This document shows, one piece after another, positions 1-7,446 of a stretch of 64,000 nt of DNA. The notes beneath the pieces were generated by a model. The model was not told the DNA's origin. It worked only from the letters and a program-made list of their open reading frames with translations, and did not search any database. The position numbers were made by a program, and so were the translations under genes. The stretch comes from Pseudomonas sp. C1C7 (lineage in GTDB: Bacteria; Pseudomonadota; Gammaproteobacteria; Pseudomonadales; Pseudomonadaceae): the NCBI RefSeq assembly GCF_013359595.1, contig NZ_JABFMP010000011.1, forward strand, positions 62,001 through 126,000. The letters run 5' to 3'. Numbering within the stretch: the stretch's first letter is position 1; every line of letters begins with the position of its first letter.

Positions 1-1
1 G

Positions 2-400
2 CGTTTCCTCGGTCGGGCCGAGCGCCCGGAAGAGCTGTTGATGGCCGATGATCGTCGTGGCAATCCGACACCGGTGGACGACGCAGCGCGGGTCATCATC
101 TCGGTGCTCAAGCAACTCGACTGCGCGGCGCCGCTGTGGGGCACCTATCACTACGCCGGACACGAGGCGACCACGCCGCTGGCGCTGGGGCAGGCGATCC
201 TTACCGAAGCCCGGGCCCTGCATCCGCTGGCCATCGAAGCCCCCACCGCCCAGGCCCACGCCGCGCGCCCCGACGCCGCCGAAGAGCCGCAGCACGCGGT
301 ACTGGCCTGCAAGAAAATCCTCCACACCTTCGGCATCAAACCCCGCGCCTGGCGTGCGGCGTTGCCGGGGTTGCTGGATCGGTTCTACCGCCACGGCTGA
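2..400 (+). CDS. C-terminal part of an RmlD-like sugar-nucleotide-binding reductase (5' truncated by window)
   Basis: The reading frame is open from base 2 to the TGA at 398-400, giving about 132 residues with the start outside the window. The visible part (PTPVDDAARVI, then WGTYHYAGHEATTPLALGQAI) matches the C-terminal substrate-binding half of extended SDR enzymes of the RmlD/dTDP-4-dehydrorhamnose reductase family, where the VDD...A...I segment is typical. The Rossmann domain and YxxxK are not in view, so the exact substrate cannot be named. A terminator hairpin follows, and oprG converges from the other side, as I recall for the epimerase gene next to oprG in P. aeruginosa. Confidence 0.75.
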   Translation, partial: RFLGRAERPEELLMADDRRGNPTPVDDAARVIISVLKQLDCAAPLWGTYHYAGHEATTPLALGQAILTEARALHPLAIEAPTAQAHAARPDAAEEPQHAVLACKKILHTFGIKPRAWRAALPGLLDRFYRHG

Positions 401-435
401 TGCGCTCCCACAGAGGAAAAAATGCAGGAATAGAT

Positions 436-463
436 AAAGGCGCCCATCAGGCGCCTTTTTTTA
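436..463 (+). terminator. Intrinsic terminator between the reductase gene and oprG
   Basis: A perfect 9-bp stem (aaaggcgcc / ggcgccttt) with a 5-base loop is followed by a run of T. It sits between two converging genes and could serve both, though the T tract favours the plus strand. Confidence 0.8.
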
Positions 464-491
464 CAGCTCGTTCCCACCACGTGAACGATTT

Positions 492-1190
492 TTAGAACTT
501 GTAGCCCACACCGACCATGTACACGAATGGATCTGCGTCCACGTTGACTCGTGCCCGGGTGCCCGGTGCGACGGCGTTGTTTTCCACGGTCGCGCGGGTA
601 TCGATGTCGATGTAGCGCAACTGGGCGTTGAGCAGGATGTGGTCAGTCAGCATGTAGTCCGCACCAACCTGCCAGGCCACGCCCCAGGAGTTTTTCGTGT
701 TGAAGTTGCTGAAACCGTTGGCGCGGGCTTCGCTGCTCAGGTGTTCGTCGTACATCCAGGTGTAGTTGACGCCCGCACCGACATAAGGCTGGAACGCCGA
801 CTTGGCGTCGAGCGGGTAGTACACCAGGCTCAGGGTAGGCGGCAGTTGCTTGAAGCTGCCGAGCTTGCCGTTGGCTGCGCTCAGGGCAGTGCCCTTGAGT
901 TTCACGTCATGCTCGAACGGCGTGGCCGCCAGCAGTTCGATGCCCAGGTGATCAGTGATCATGTAGGCGAAGTTCAGGCCCAGTTGCGTGTCGCTGCTCA
1001 GCGTCGCCTTGCCGCCCAGATCGGCACCGCTCAATGGACCCTGATCGACCTTCACGGTGGAGCTGTCGGTATTGGGATCAACGGTGATCGCGCCGGCACG
1101 CAGGAGGATGTCGCCTTTTTCGTGGGCATGGGCGAGCGGGGCTGCGAGCGCGAGAGCAAACAGCGTGGCGCCGAGCAGGGACTTGTTCAT
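492..1190 (-). CDS. oprG: OmpW-family outer membrane protein (OprG)
   Basis: Encodes 232 residues: a signal peptide (MNKSLLGATLFALALAAPLAHA) followed by an OmpW-type eight-stranded barrel starting HEKGDILLRAG, with family motifs such as GLNFAYMITDHLGIELLAATPF, and a terminal aromatic residue (VGYKF) as used by the BAM machinery. OmpW/OprG proteins form narrow hydrophobic channels for small molecules in the outer membrane. The start has a GGAG Shine-Dalgarno. The upstream region carries an ANR-type site at a suitable distance. Position beside the zinc operon matches my recollection of oprG in P. aeruginosa. Confidence 0.9.
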   Translation of the reverse strand: MNKSLLGATLFALALAAPLAHAHEKGDILLRAGAITVDPNTDSSTVKVDQGPLSGADLGGKATLSSDTQLGLNFAYMITDHLGIELLAATPFEHDVKLKGTALSAANGKLGSFKQLPPTLSLVYYPLDAKSAFQPYVGAGVNYTWMYDEHLSSEARANGFSNFNTKNSWGVAWQVGADYMLTDHILLNAQLRYIDIDTRATVENNAVAPGTRARVNVDADPFVYMVGVGYKF

Positions 1191-1227
1191 GGGGGCTCCA
1201 AAGGACGTTAAAAATTTTTGATGTCCA

Positions 1228-1269
1228 ATGGTAAGGCGGCTAACGAATTGGTCTTTTGACTCAGCTCAA
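1228..1269 (-). promoter_or_regulatory. Candidate ANR/FNR-controlled promoter of oprG
   Basis: Bases 1256-1269 read TTGAC-TCAG-CTCAA, against the ANR/FNR consensus TTGAT-N4-ATCAA. On the minus strand a TACCAT -10 element lies at 1233-1228, implying a start near 1222, so the box is centred close to -41, the class II activator position. oprG of P. aeruginosa is known to respond to low oxygen through Anr. The site here is inferred from sequence only. Confidence 0.5.
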
Positions 1270-1287
1270 GGAAATCGTGATGGCCTG

Positions 1288-1363
1288 AAAAGATCGCAGC
1301 CTTCGGCAGCTCCTGCAGGGAAACGCATTCCAATGCAGGAGCTGCCGAAGGCTGCGATCTTTT
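1288..1363. repeat. Inverted pair of agctgccgaaggctgcgatc-type repeats (family A)
   Basis: Two convergent arms (aaaagatcgcagccttcggc and its complement) are separated by a short spacer with tgcagg ends. It fills the gap between the oprG promoter and the downstream end of the DUF3299 gene. The same family recurs at eight other intergenic sites in this window. Confidence 0.9.
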
Positions 1364-1374
1364 GGGGGCCGAAA

Positions 1375-1908
1375 TCACTCCGGCAATTCATACATGTAGA
1401 TCTTGTCCGCCTGCATCTGATACCCGGCATCGGCCAGCTCGCTGGTGGACGCCTTGACCTGCATCGGCCCTTCGACCCAATACGGCTGATACAGCTCGTC
1501 GACCTTCACCCCCACCTCGCTTTTGACATGCACGATCTGGTTCGATGGCGGCGGCGGAACGTGGATGCAGGCACCGAAGTACGGCACCAGCAGGAACTCC
1601 GTGGTGCGGCCTTCCTCATTCACTTCCAGAGGCACGATGTAGCCCGGCAGGCGTATATCCTGGCCGTCGAGGGCCTGGACCACCGGTGCGTTGGGCATGC
1701 TCTGCTTGGCGGCCGGCGCCGATTCGGCGGACAGCGCATCGCTCATCTTCGACAGGTCATGCAGGGGCGTCATGTCCGGTACGACCGGCATGGCATCCGG
1801 CGGAATCATTTCCGACCAGGTCAGCTCCTTCGGCTCCGCTGCCCACAGCGGCAGGGCGACCAGCATCAACAGCGCAAGCAGAGCGCGGGGCATTTTCAAC
1901 ATCCTCAT
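1375..1908 (-). CDS. DUF3299 periplasmic protein, last gene of the zinc operon
   Basis: Encodes 177 residues: signal peptide (MRMLKMPRALLALLMLVALPLWA) and a DUF3299 domain with GYIVPLEV and FLLVPYFGACIHVPPPP. Its biochemical role is unknown. The ATG (1908-1906) overlaps the TGA of the FtsX-like permease gene in an ATGA junction, so translation is probably coupled; a longer frame upstream exists but lies inside the permease gene. I recall the same four-gene order (DUF2796, ATPase, permease, DUF3299) in the Zur regulon of P. aeruginosa, which suggests a part in zinc acquisition under limitation. Confidence 0.8.
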   Translation of the reverse strand: MRMLKMPRALLALLMLVALPLWAAEPKELTWSEMIPPDAMPVVPDMTPLHDLSKMSDALSAESAPAAKQSMPNAPVVQALDGQDIRLPGYIVPLEVNEEGRTTEFLLVPYFGACIHVPPPPSNQIVHVKSEVGVKVDELYQPYWVEGPMQVKASTSELADAGYQMQADKIYMYELPE

Positions 1909-3170
1909 AAACGGATCGACAGGCCATCGGCCAGGGATTGGCGATACGCGCGCCAGGCCGGCACGCTGCCCATCAACAGGGCGGCGAGCAGAATGCCAGC
2001 AAGCAGCGTCCATTCATACTCGCTTGGCCATGCCAGTGGCAGATACAGCCCGTAATTGGCCTGCACATAACCCTGGGCCGCGGCGATGCACACATACAGC
2101 AGCGCAAGGCCAGCGGCCACTCCCGCCAGCGCCAGGGCAAACGCTTCGAGCACCAGCAAGGTCGCGATATGCCAAGGGCGCGCACCCACCGAACGCAGAA
2201 TCGCCATCTCCCGGCGACGTTCGTTGAGGCTGGTGAGAATCGCCGTGAGCATGCCGATCAACCCGGTCAGCACTACAAACAGCGAGACCACGAACAAGGC
2301 TTTTTCCGCGGTGCCCATCAGGCTCCACAGCTCCTGCAGCGCCACGCCCGGCAGGATCGCCAGCATCGGTTCACCACGGAATTCGTTGATTTCCCGCTGC
2401 AGGGCGAAGGTGGAAATCTTGCTGTTGAGGCCGAGCATGAACGCGGTGATGGCTTGCGGCTTGAGATCCATGTTGCGCGCCTGATCGGCGCTGATCCGCT
2501 CGTTGCCCCGGGCCGGAACGCCGTTGTGCCAGTCGATGTGTATCGCCTCCATGCCGCCGAGGCTGATGTGCAGCGTGCGGTCCACCGGCGTACCGGTGCG
2601 CTTGAGAATGCCGACCACGGTGAATGGCTTGTCGTCATGCTTGACCAGGCTGATCGCCGCCACGCCGTGGGCCAGCACCAGTTTGTCGCCGAGCTTGTAG
2701 TGCAGGGCGTCCGCCACTTCGGCGCCGAGCACCACTTCGAACGGATCGGTGGCGAAGGCGCGGCCATCGGCCAGTTCCAGGTGTTGCTGGCGACCGTACT
2801 GGTAGTGCTCGAAGTAGGCCTCGGTGGTGCCCATCACCCGATAGCCGCGATGGGAATCGCCGAGGGACATCGGAATCGCCCACTTCACCTTCGGGTTGCT
2901 GGCGAAGTGTTCGAAGCTGTCCCAGCGGATGTTGTTGGTGGCGTTGCCGATGCGGAACACCGAATACAGCAGCAGGTTCACCGAGCCTGAACGCGCGCCG
3001 ACGATCAGGTCGGTGCCGCTGATGGTGCTGGCGAAGCTGGCCTTGGCTTCGGTGCGCACCCGCTCCACGGCCAGCAACAGGCAGACCGACAGGGCGATGG
3101 CGAAGGCGGTGAGAATCGCGGTGAAGCGGCGGTTAGCCAGACTGGCCATGGCTAGACGAAACAAGTACAT
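1905..3170 (-). CDS. FtsX/MacB-type ABC transporter permease of the zinc operon
   Basis: Encodes 421 residues. One TM helix near the N-terminus (ILTAFAIALSVCLLLA), a large MacB-PCD-like extracytoplasmic domain (about 45-280) and three C-terminal TM helices with the family sequence SLNERRREMAILRSVGA form a FtsX/MacB/LolC-type topology. Such proteins act in mechanotransmission or lipoprotein extraction rather than classic import. I took the ATG at 3170, one base after the ATPase stop, rather than the longer frame inside the ATPase gene. It pairs with that ATPase; context suggests a zinc-starvation function, whose substrate is unknown. Confidence 0.85.
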   Translation of the reverse strand: MYLFRLAMASLANRRFTAILTAFAIALSVCLLLAVERVRTEAKASFASTISGTDLIVGARSGSVNLLLYSVFRIGNATNNIRWDSFEHFASNPKVKWAIPMSLGDSHRGYRVMGTTEAYFEHYQYGRQQHLELADGRAFATDPFEVVLGAEVADALHYKLGDKLVLAHGVAAISLVKHDDKPFTVVGILKRTGTPVDRTLHISLGGMEAIHIDWHNGVPARGNERISADQARNMDLKPQAITAFMLGLNSKISTFALQREINEFRGEPMLAILPGVALQELWSLMGTAEKALFVVSLFVVLTGLIGMLTAILTSLNERRREMAILRSVGARPWHIATLLVLEAFALALAGVAAGLALLYVCIAAAQGYVQANYGLYLPLAWPSEYEWTLLAGILLAALLMGSVPAWRAYRQSLADGLSIRL

Positions 3171-3171
3171 C

Positions 3172-3882
3172 TCAGACCTCGGAAACAGTGGCGGCGCGAT
3201 TGAGTTCGGCCAGCGACAGATGACGATCGAACAGCGGCGCCAGGCTCTGGTCATGGCTGACGAACAGCAGGCTCGAACCGGCCTCGCGGCATTCGGCGAA
3301 CAGCAGGCGAATGAAGTTTTCGCGGGCGTCGAAATCCAGGGCGGAGGTGGGTTCGTCGGCGATCACCAGTTCCGGCTGGCCGATCAGGGCCCGCGCGGCG
3401 GCGACCCGTTGCTGTTGGCCAATGGACAGTGAGTCGGCGCGACGACTGAGGATGTGTTCATCCTTTAAACCGAGGTGGGCGAGCAGGGTCGCGGCGGCCT
3501 GGTCGACGCTGCCGTGACGCTGCTTCGCCCGCTGGGCACGCAGCCTGGAGAAGTGGCAGGGCAGCTCGACGTTTTCCCGCACCGAGAGAAACGGCAGCAG
3601 GTTGAACTGCTGGAAGATGTAGCCGGTGTGATCGACGCGAAAGTGATCGCGGGCGCCGGCCGACAGTTGCGTCAGCTCCTGGCCGAGCAGGCGGATGCTG
3701 CCGCGATCGGGCTTTTGCACACCGCCGAGCAGGCCGAGCAGGGTGGTCTTGCCACTGCCGCTGGGGCCCTTGAGGAACAGGGTTTCGCCCGGTTCCAGGC
3801 GAAAGGCCGGGATGTCCAGCAGCGGTGGATGACCGGGCCAGCTGAAGCCCAGGTCGGACAGTTCGATGAGTGCTTGGGTCAT
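3172..3882 (-). CDS. ABC transporter ATP-binding protein (MacB/LolD type) of the zinc operon
   Basis: Encodes 236 residues. Walker A GPSGSGKT is at 39-46, Q-loop FQQFNLLPFLS near 90-100, signature LSIGQ at 152-156, Walker B ELVIADE at 171-177 followed by the D-loop SALD, and the switch histidine in FVSHDQ. The LolD/MacB-like features fit its FtsX-like partner directly downstream (1-bp gap). All catalytic residues are present. It probably powers the permease in the cytoplasm. The gene follows zrgA at 126 bp, with a family A repeat pair in the gap. Confidence 0.88.
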   Translation of the reverse strand: MTQALIELSDLGFSWPGHPPLLDIPAFRLEPGETLFLKGPSGSGKTTLLGLLGGVQKPDRGSIRLLGQELTQLSAGARDHFRVDHTGYIFQQFNLLPFLSVRENVELPCHFSRLRAQRAKQRHGSVDQAAATLLAHLGLKDEHILSRRADSLSIGQQQRVAAARALIGQPELVIADEPTSALDFDARENFIRLLFAECREAGSSLLFVSHDQSLAPLFDRHLSLAELNRAATVSEV

Positions 3883-3911
3883 GGCGCCGATTTCGTGATG
3901 TTGATGACCTG

Positions 3912-3996
3912 TGCAGGAGCTGCCGAAGGCTGCGATCTTTTGACTTTGAAAATCAAAAGATCGCAGCCTCGTTTCACTCGACAGCTCCTACAGGGG
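3912..3996. repeat. Family A repeat pair with one disrupted arm, inside the zinc operon
   Basis: The left arm is canonical (gcaggagctgccgaaggctg...). The right arm reads gatcgcagcctcgtttcactcgacagctcc, so the usual ttcgg core is replaced by a longer segment. It lies between zrgA and the ATPase gene, where a hairpin could affect the relative expression of the two. Confidence 0.85.
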
Positions 3997-4008
3997 ATCT
4001 ACGTGAAT

Positions 4009-4599
4009 TTAGAATTTCAGGGACGCAGCCTTGGCCGTGACTTCCACCCCTTGCTGCCCGTTCGGGCTGATCAGTTGTACCTGAATTTTCTGGGTAGCCG
4101 GGAATGTGTTGAAGATATTCGCCAGGTCCAGGGTTTTCAGCGCGGCCGCAGTGGCGCAGGTGAAGCTGTAGTGGGCGTGGATTTCGCTGTGGTCGTGATG
4201 ATGTTCGTCCTTGGCGTCTTCATCGTGATCATCGTCGGCGTCCGGCTTGTCGCCGAACAGTGGGCTGTTGAGCTCCTGGCTGGCCACCACGCAACCGGCG
4301 GCCTTCGGCAGGCTGAACAGCGCCAGCGGGTTTTCCAGCTGGCTGCGGGCGGCGACGACCTTGGCCTTGTCGGCGTCAGTGGTGGCGGCGTGCTCGAAGC
4401 CCACCAGGTTCATCGCCGGGCTATCCAGTTCCAGTTCCAGGGTCTGGCCATCCAGCGCCGCGTTCAGGCGTCCGACACCGTGTTCATGGGCACCGAGGCT
4501 GCCGTGTTCATGGTCGTGGTCATGATCATGCTCGTCCGCGGCATGGGCGACAGCCAGCGGCAACAGGGCAAACGGCAAAGCGAGCAACAGACGACGCAT
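4009..4599 (-). CDS. zrgA: ZrgA-like (DUF2796) histidine-rich periplasmic zinc protein
   Basis: Encodes 196 residues: signal peptide (MRRLLLALPFALLPLAVAHA), then an immediate His/Asp cluster (DEHDHDHDHEHGSLGAHEHG) and a second one near 120-142 (DDDHDEDAKDEHHHDHSE). DUF2796/ZrgA proteins are linked to zinc uptake. The two His-rich loops are plain metal-binding candidates, so it probably captures zinc in the periplasm. It is first in a four-gene minus-strand operon with a candidate Zur box starting 35 bp upstream of its ATG. Actual metal specificity is not shown by sequence. Confidence 0.85.
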   Translation of the reverse strand: MRRLLLALPFALLPLAVAHAADEHDHDHDHEHGSLGAHEHGVGRLNAALDGQTLELELDSPAMNLVGFEHAATTDADKAKVVAARSQLENPLALFSLPKAAGCVVASQELNSPLFGDKPDADDDHDEDAKDEHHHDHSEIHAHYSFTCATAAALKTLDLANIFNTFPATQKIQVQLISPNGQQGVEVTAKAASLKF

Positions 4600-4633
4600 G
4601 GCGAATCTCCGGAAAGCAAATGAAAGAAATGTT

Positions 4634-4650
4634 ATGTAATCTTATAACGT
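4634..4650 (-). promoter_or_regulatory. Candidate Zur box upstream of zrgA
   Basis: Bases 4634-4650 (atgtaatcttataacgt) match the gammaproteobacterial Zur palindrome ATGTTATANTATAACAT at 13 of 16 defined positions. A second half-site (gaaatgttat, 4626-4635) abuts it, so an extended or double site is possible. It lies between zrgA and the divergent gene at 4734 and could serve both. Confidence 0.65.
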
Positions 4651-4733
4651 AAGTGCGGAGAGTTTGACTGCCTGCTTGGCGTTGCACAAGTCCCATGGGA
4701 GCATGCAGCGAAGAAATATGCGGGAGCAGACCT

Positions 4734-5075
4734 ATGTTGCGAATTCGCGGAAGCATCGGCGAGTGGCCGGTGGATTTGACGCTGGAGATGGATGACGCCG
4801 ACTGGGCGCGGTTCGGCGCGCAATTGCAGGTGGAAAAAACCGAGGTCGTCGCAACACCGGCCAAAACGCCGAATCAGGATGAGACGCTGTGGCAGATCGC
4901 CCGGGATTTGCTGCGCAAGGCCGGGCAATTGAGCGGGCCGGATCTGCTGGATCAGCTGGAAGGGCTGACCGGTAGCGCGGTTTCAGGCAAGCGGCTGCTG
5001 GTGCGCCTGCGGCACAGTGCGGATGTGAAAGTGGAGAGTGGCGCGGATACGCCGATTTACCGCTGGATCGAGTGA
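4734..5075 (+). CDS. Conserved hypothetical protein, divergent from zrgA
   Basis: Encodes 113 residues (MLRIRGSIGEWPVDLTLEMDDADWARF...). It has no signal peptide or TM segment; a Thr/Ala/Pro linker near 40-45 separates an N-terminal beta-rich piece from a helical C-terminal part (DETLWQIARDLLRKAGQLSGPDLLDQLEGL). I do not recognise a functional family. The ATG at 4734 was preferred over one 39 bases upstream because GGGAG lies 7 bases before it. I recall an equivalent gene between ybbN and the zinc operon in other Pseudomonas. The zrgA-side Zur box is about 85 bp upstream. Confidence 0.7.
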   Translation: MLRIRGSIGEWPVDLTLEMDDADWARFGAQLQVEKTEVVATPAKTPNQDETLWQIARDLLRKAGQLSGPDLLDQLEGLTGSAVSGKRLLVRLRHSADVKVESGADTPIYRWIE

Positions 5076-5080
5076 AACAT

Positions 5081-5156
5081 AAAAGATCGCAGCCTGCGCC
5101 AGCTCCTGCATTGGAACGTATTCCTCTGTAGGCGCTGCCGCAGGCTGCGATCTTTC
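5081..5156. repeat. Family A repeat pair, variant core
   Basis: The arms aaaagatcgcagcctgcgcc and ggcgctgccgcaggctgcga diverge from the usual ttcgg core but keep the gatcgcagcc outer part and inverted arrangement. It occupies the whole convergent gap between the 4734 gene and ybbN. Confidence 0.85.
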
Positions 5157-5160
5157 GATC

Positions 5161-6033
5161 TTAATAAAGCGCAGCGAACAACTTGCGACGGTACACGGTC
5201 ACCAACGGGTGATCATTACCCAGCAACTCGAACACCTGCAGCAACGTCTTGTGCGGCAAACCTTCGCTGTAGCTGCGGTTGCGCATGAACAGCTTGAGCA
5301 AACCATCGAGCGCCGCCTCGTACTGCTGGCGAGCCAGTTGCTGCACGGCAAGCTGGTAGACCGCTTCATCGTCCTGCGGATCTTTCGCCAGGCGCGCCTT
5401 CAAGTCGGCGGCGTCGGGCAGGTCCTTGGCCAGGCCAAGGAACTTGATCTGCGCCTTCGCACCGGCCAGGGCCGCCTTGTGATCATCGCTCTTGACCGCA
5501 TCGAGCACCGCTTGCGCTTCGCTCAGTTCACCGCGCTCGGTGAGGCAGCGGGCAAAGAGGATCAGCGCCTTGGCGTTGGTGTTGTCCTCGCCCAAAAGGA
5601 CGGTGAGGATGGCTTCGGCGTCGGCGAAGCGACTGTCATCGAACAGCGCCTGGGCCTGCTCCAACGGATCGGCCGCGGCAGGTGGCGGCATCTGGACATG
5701 AGGCTCGAGCAGGGCGCGAACGGCCGACTCGGGCTGCGCCCCGGCAAAGCCATCGACAGGCTGGCCATCCTTGAACAGCACCACGGTTGGCAGGCTGCGA
5801 ATGCCGAAGCGGGCGACGATGTCCTGCTCGATATCGCAGTTGACCTTGGCCAGCAGCAACTCGCCCTGATAGCTCTCGGCGATGGTCTGCAGCATCGGCA
5901 TCAGCACTTTGCACGGCGCACACCATTCGGCCCAGAAATCCACCAGTACCGGTTTGTGGAAAGAGTTCTCGATCACCGACTGGTCGAAATCGGCAGTCGT
6001 GGCGTCGAAGATGTACGGCGTTTGCTGACTCAT
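5161..6033 (-). CDS. cnoX: Thioredoxin-fold co-chaperone YbbN/CnoX
   Basis: Encodes 290 residues: an N-terminal thioredoxin domain with WCAPC at 37-41 (both cysteines present, unlike the E. coli protein) and a C-terminal TPR region (PLEQAQALFDDSRFADAEAI..., later DDEAVYQLAVQQLARQQYEAALDGLLKLF). CnoX/YbbN proteins are holdases that guard substrates from over-oxidation and hand them to DnaK or GroEL; the intact CxxC suggests it may also be redox-active. The start MSQQTPYIF at 6033 is the conserved one; an upstream extension runs through REP-like sequence and is rejected. Confidence 0.9.
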   Translation of the reverse strand: MSQQTPYIFDATTADFDQSVIENSFHKPVLVDFWAEWCAPCKVLMPMLQTIAESYQGELLLAKVNCDIEQDIVARFGIRSLPTVVLFKDGQPVDGFAGAQPESAVRALLEPHVQMPPPAAADPLEQAQALFDDSRFADAEAILTVLLGEDNTNAKALILFARCLTERGELSEAQAVLDAVKSDDHKAALAGAKAQIKFLGLAKDLPDAADLKARLAKDPQDDEAVYQLAVQQLARQQYEAALDGLLKLFMRNRSYSEGLPHKTLLQVFELLGNDHPLVTVYRRKLFAALY

Positions 6034-6132
6034 GGGGGATCTCGTAGAAGCGTGAATGGGGCAACTATACGGCCTGGCGGGGTGTGGCCGGAAGCGTGAT
6101 GGCCCTCGATAGTGTGTTGTCGGGACGTCCGT

Positions 6133-6198
6133 CATCGCGGGCAAGCCCGCTCCCACAGGTACAGTGCGATCCCTGTGGGAGCGGGCTTGCCCGCGATG
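6133..6198. repeat. REP pair (REPIN-like, family B)
   Basis: An inverted pair of catcgcgggcaagcccgctc-type REP sequences with a short spacer containing cacagg/cctgtg ends. This is the classic Pseudomonas REP palindrome organisation, mobilised in trans by RAYT transposases (none is encoded here). Confidence 0.9.
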
Positions 6199-6201
6199 CT
6201 T

Positions 6202-6858
6202 TTAATGGCGTTGCGCGTGATAAAGGCTCACATGCCGAAATTCTTCCGGCTCACACAGGTCCGGCAAGGTCATGGCTTCGAGCATTTCGATGCGTCGATA
6301 CAACGGATGACGAAAATCCCGCACCCGCGAATCCGCCACCAGCGCTTGCCGGCCACGGCTGAGGAATTCATCGAGCAGCGGCAGGTTCGCCCGGTCGTAC
6401 AGCACATCCGCCACCAGGATCAGATCGAAGCGATCGGCCTCGGCGAAGAAATCCGTCGAGTAATTGAGCTGTACATCATTGAGTTCGGCGTTCGCCCGAC
6501 AGGCCGCAATCGCCAGCGGGTCCAGATCGCAGGCCACCACTTCCAGCGCCCCGGCCTTGACCGCGGCAATGCCCGCCACGCCTGAACCTGCGCCAAAATC
6601 CAGCACCCGCTTGCCGTTGACCCATTCCGGGAATTCGGCCAGGTATCGGGCCACCGCCAGGCCGCTGGCCCAGCAGAAACTCCAGTAGGGTGGTTCATGC
6701 AGGATGCGACGGGTTTCCTCGGGGCTGAAGGCGCGGTCCATGTTGTCGCCGTCGATCAGCCACAGCTTCAACTCGGTGTCAGGCAGGTCACAGGCAACCA
6801 GGCGCGCGTCGCCGAGCAGTTCACTCAACGCCTGTTGCAGGTCGAGCGGTGCACTCAT
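6202..6858 (-). CDS. Class I SAM-dependent methyltransferase (METTL20/ETFB-lysine methyltransferase-like)
   Basis: Encodes 218 residues. SAM-binding motif I VLDFGAGSGVAG is at 85-96, the acidic loop ACDLDPLAIAA follows, and the post-II segment LILVADVLYD is typical of the METTL20/lysine methyltransferase group rather than small-molecule enzymes. PYWSFCWASG upstream of motif I is also characteristic. A protein-lysine target such as ETF-beta is plausible but unproven. Its start overlaps the stop of the lipoprotein gene at 6855 (ATGA), so the two are coupled. Confidence 0.8.
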   Translation of the reverse strand: MSAPLDLQQALSELLGDARLVACDLPDTELKLWLIDGDNMDRAFSPEETRRILHEPPYWSFCWASGLAVARYLAEFPEWVNGKRVLDFGAGSGVAGIAAVKAGALEVVACDLDPLAIAACRANAELNDVQLNYSTDFFAEADRFDLILVADVLYDRANLPLLDEFLSRGRQALVADSRVRDFRHPLYRRIEMLEAMTLPDLCEPEEFRHVSLYHAQRH

Positions 6859-7319
6859 GGGGCTTTGACAAATTGCAGTTGGCCCAGTGCCTGGGTGGTG
6901 GGTTGGGTGATCAATTGCGACGGCAGATGCAGGATCAGCTGGCCGGACTGGCTGGCGCGACCGCGCAATTCAACCCGTGCGCCGGCCGGAAAGGCGTCCG
7001 GGTTGAAGCGCAGGTGAAACGGCAACACCTGATTGGTGCCGATCAGGCTTGAACTGGCGAGCAACTGTTGCGGGCGATCCTTTTCGTCGATCACCAGCAG
7101 TGCCAGTTCGACTTCGGCGCCGGCCGGCACGCCCTGCAGGGTGCCGCTCAATTCACGCTGGTAAGCCGGCAGCGGGCCGAGCTCGGCAGCTTCTTTGGCT
7201 TTTTTCTGCGCCTGTTGCGGTGCCGGGCCTGGCGTCGGCGGCTGAGGCTTGGGCGCATCGCTGCTGCAGGCCACCAGGAGGCTGAAAAGGCTGAGCAATA
7301 CGAGCGGGCGTAACGACAT
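6855..7319 (-). CDS. YbaY-family (YscW-like) lipoprotein
   Basis: Encodes 154 residues: lipoprotein signal [18 protein letters not shown] with lipobox LVAC, a Pro/Lys-rich spacer ([22 protein letters not shown]), then a YbaY/YscW-type beta domain ([25 protein letters not shown]). The family includes pilotin-like and putative cell-envelope lipoproteins; the role here is unknown. I chose the ATG at 7319 because it begins the lipoprotein signal. It heads a two-gene unit with the methyltransferase. Confidence 0.82.
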   Translation of the reverse strand: MSLRPLVLLSLFSLLVACSSDAPKPQPPTPGPAPQQAQKKAKEAAELGPLPAYQRELSGTLQGVPAGAEVELALLVIDEKDRPQQLLASSSLIGTNQVLPFHLRFNPDAFPAGARVELRGRASQSGQLILHLPSQLITQPTTQALGQLQFVKAP

Positions 7320-7389
7320 GGGCAGCTCCGGAAACGTGAAATCCATGGATCGACAGATCATGCCGTCTGTATACCGCAAAGCCTATGGC

Positions 7390-7417
7390 TTGTCTTGCCA
7401 CCGGGATGCGCTACCAT
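7390..7417 (+). promoter_or_regulatory. Candidate sigma70 promoter of the nrdR-rib operon
   Basis: TTGTCT (7390-7395) and TACCAT (7412-7417) are separated by 16 bases, placing transcription start about 23 bases before nrdR. No FMN riboswitch features are seen in this short leader. Confidence 0.4.
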
Positions 7418-7446
7418 GGCCCTCCCTTTTTTTGTTGCCTGCCACC

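Noticed and set aside
7320..7446. FMN riboswitch before the rib operon
   Set aside because: The leader is only about 23 bases from the likely promoter and shows none of the conserved RFN blocks.
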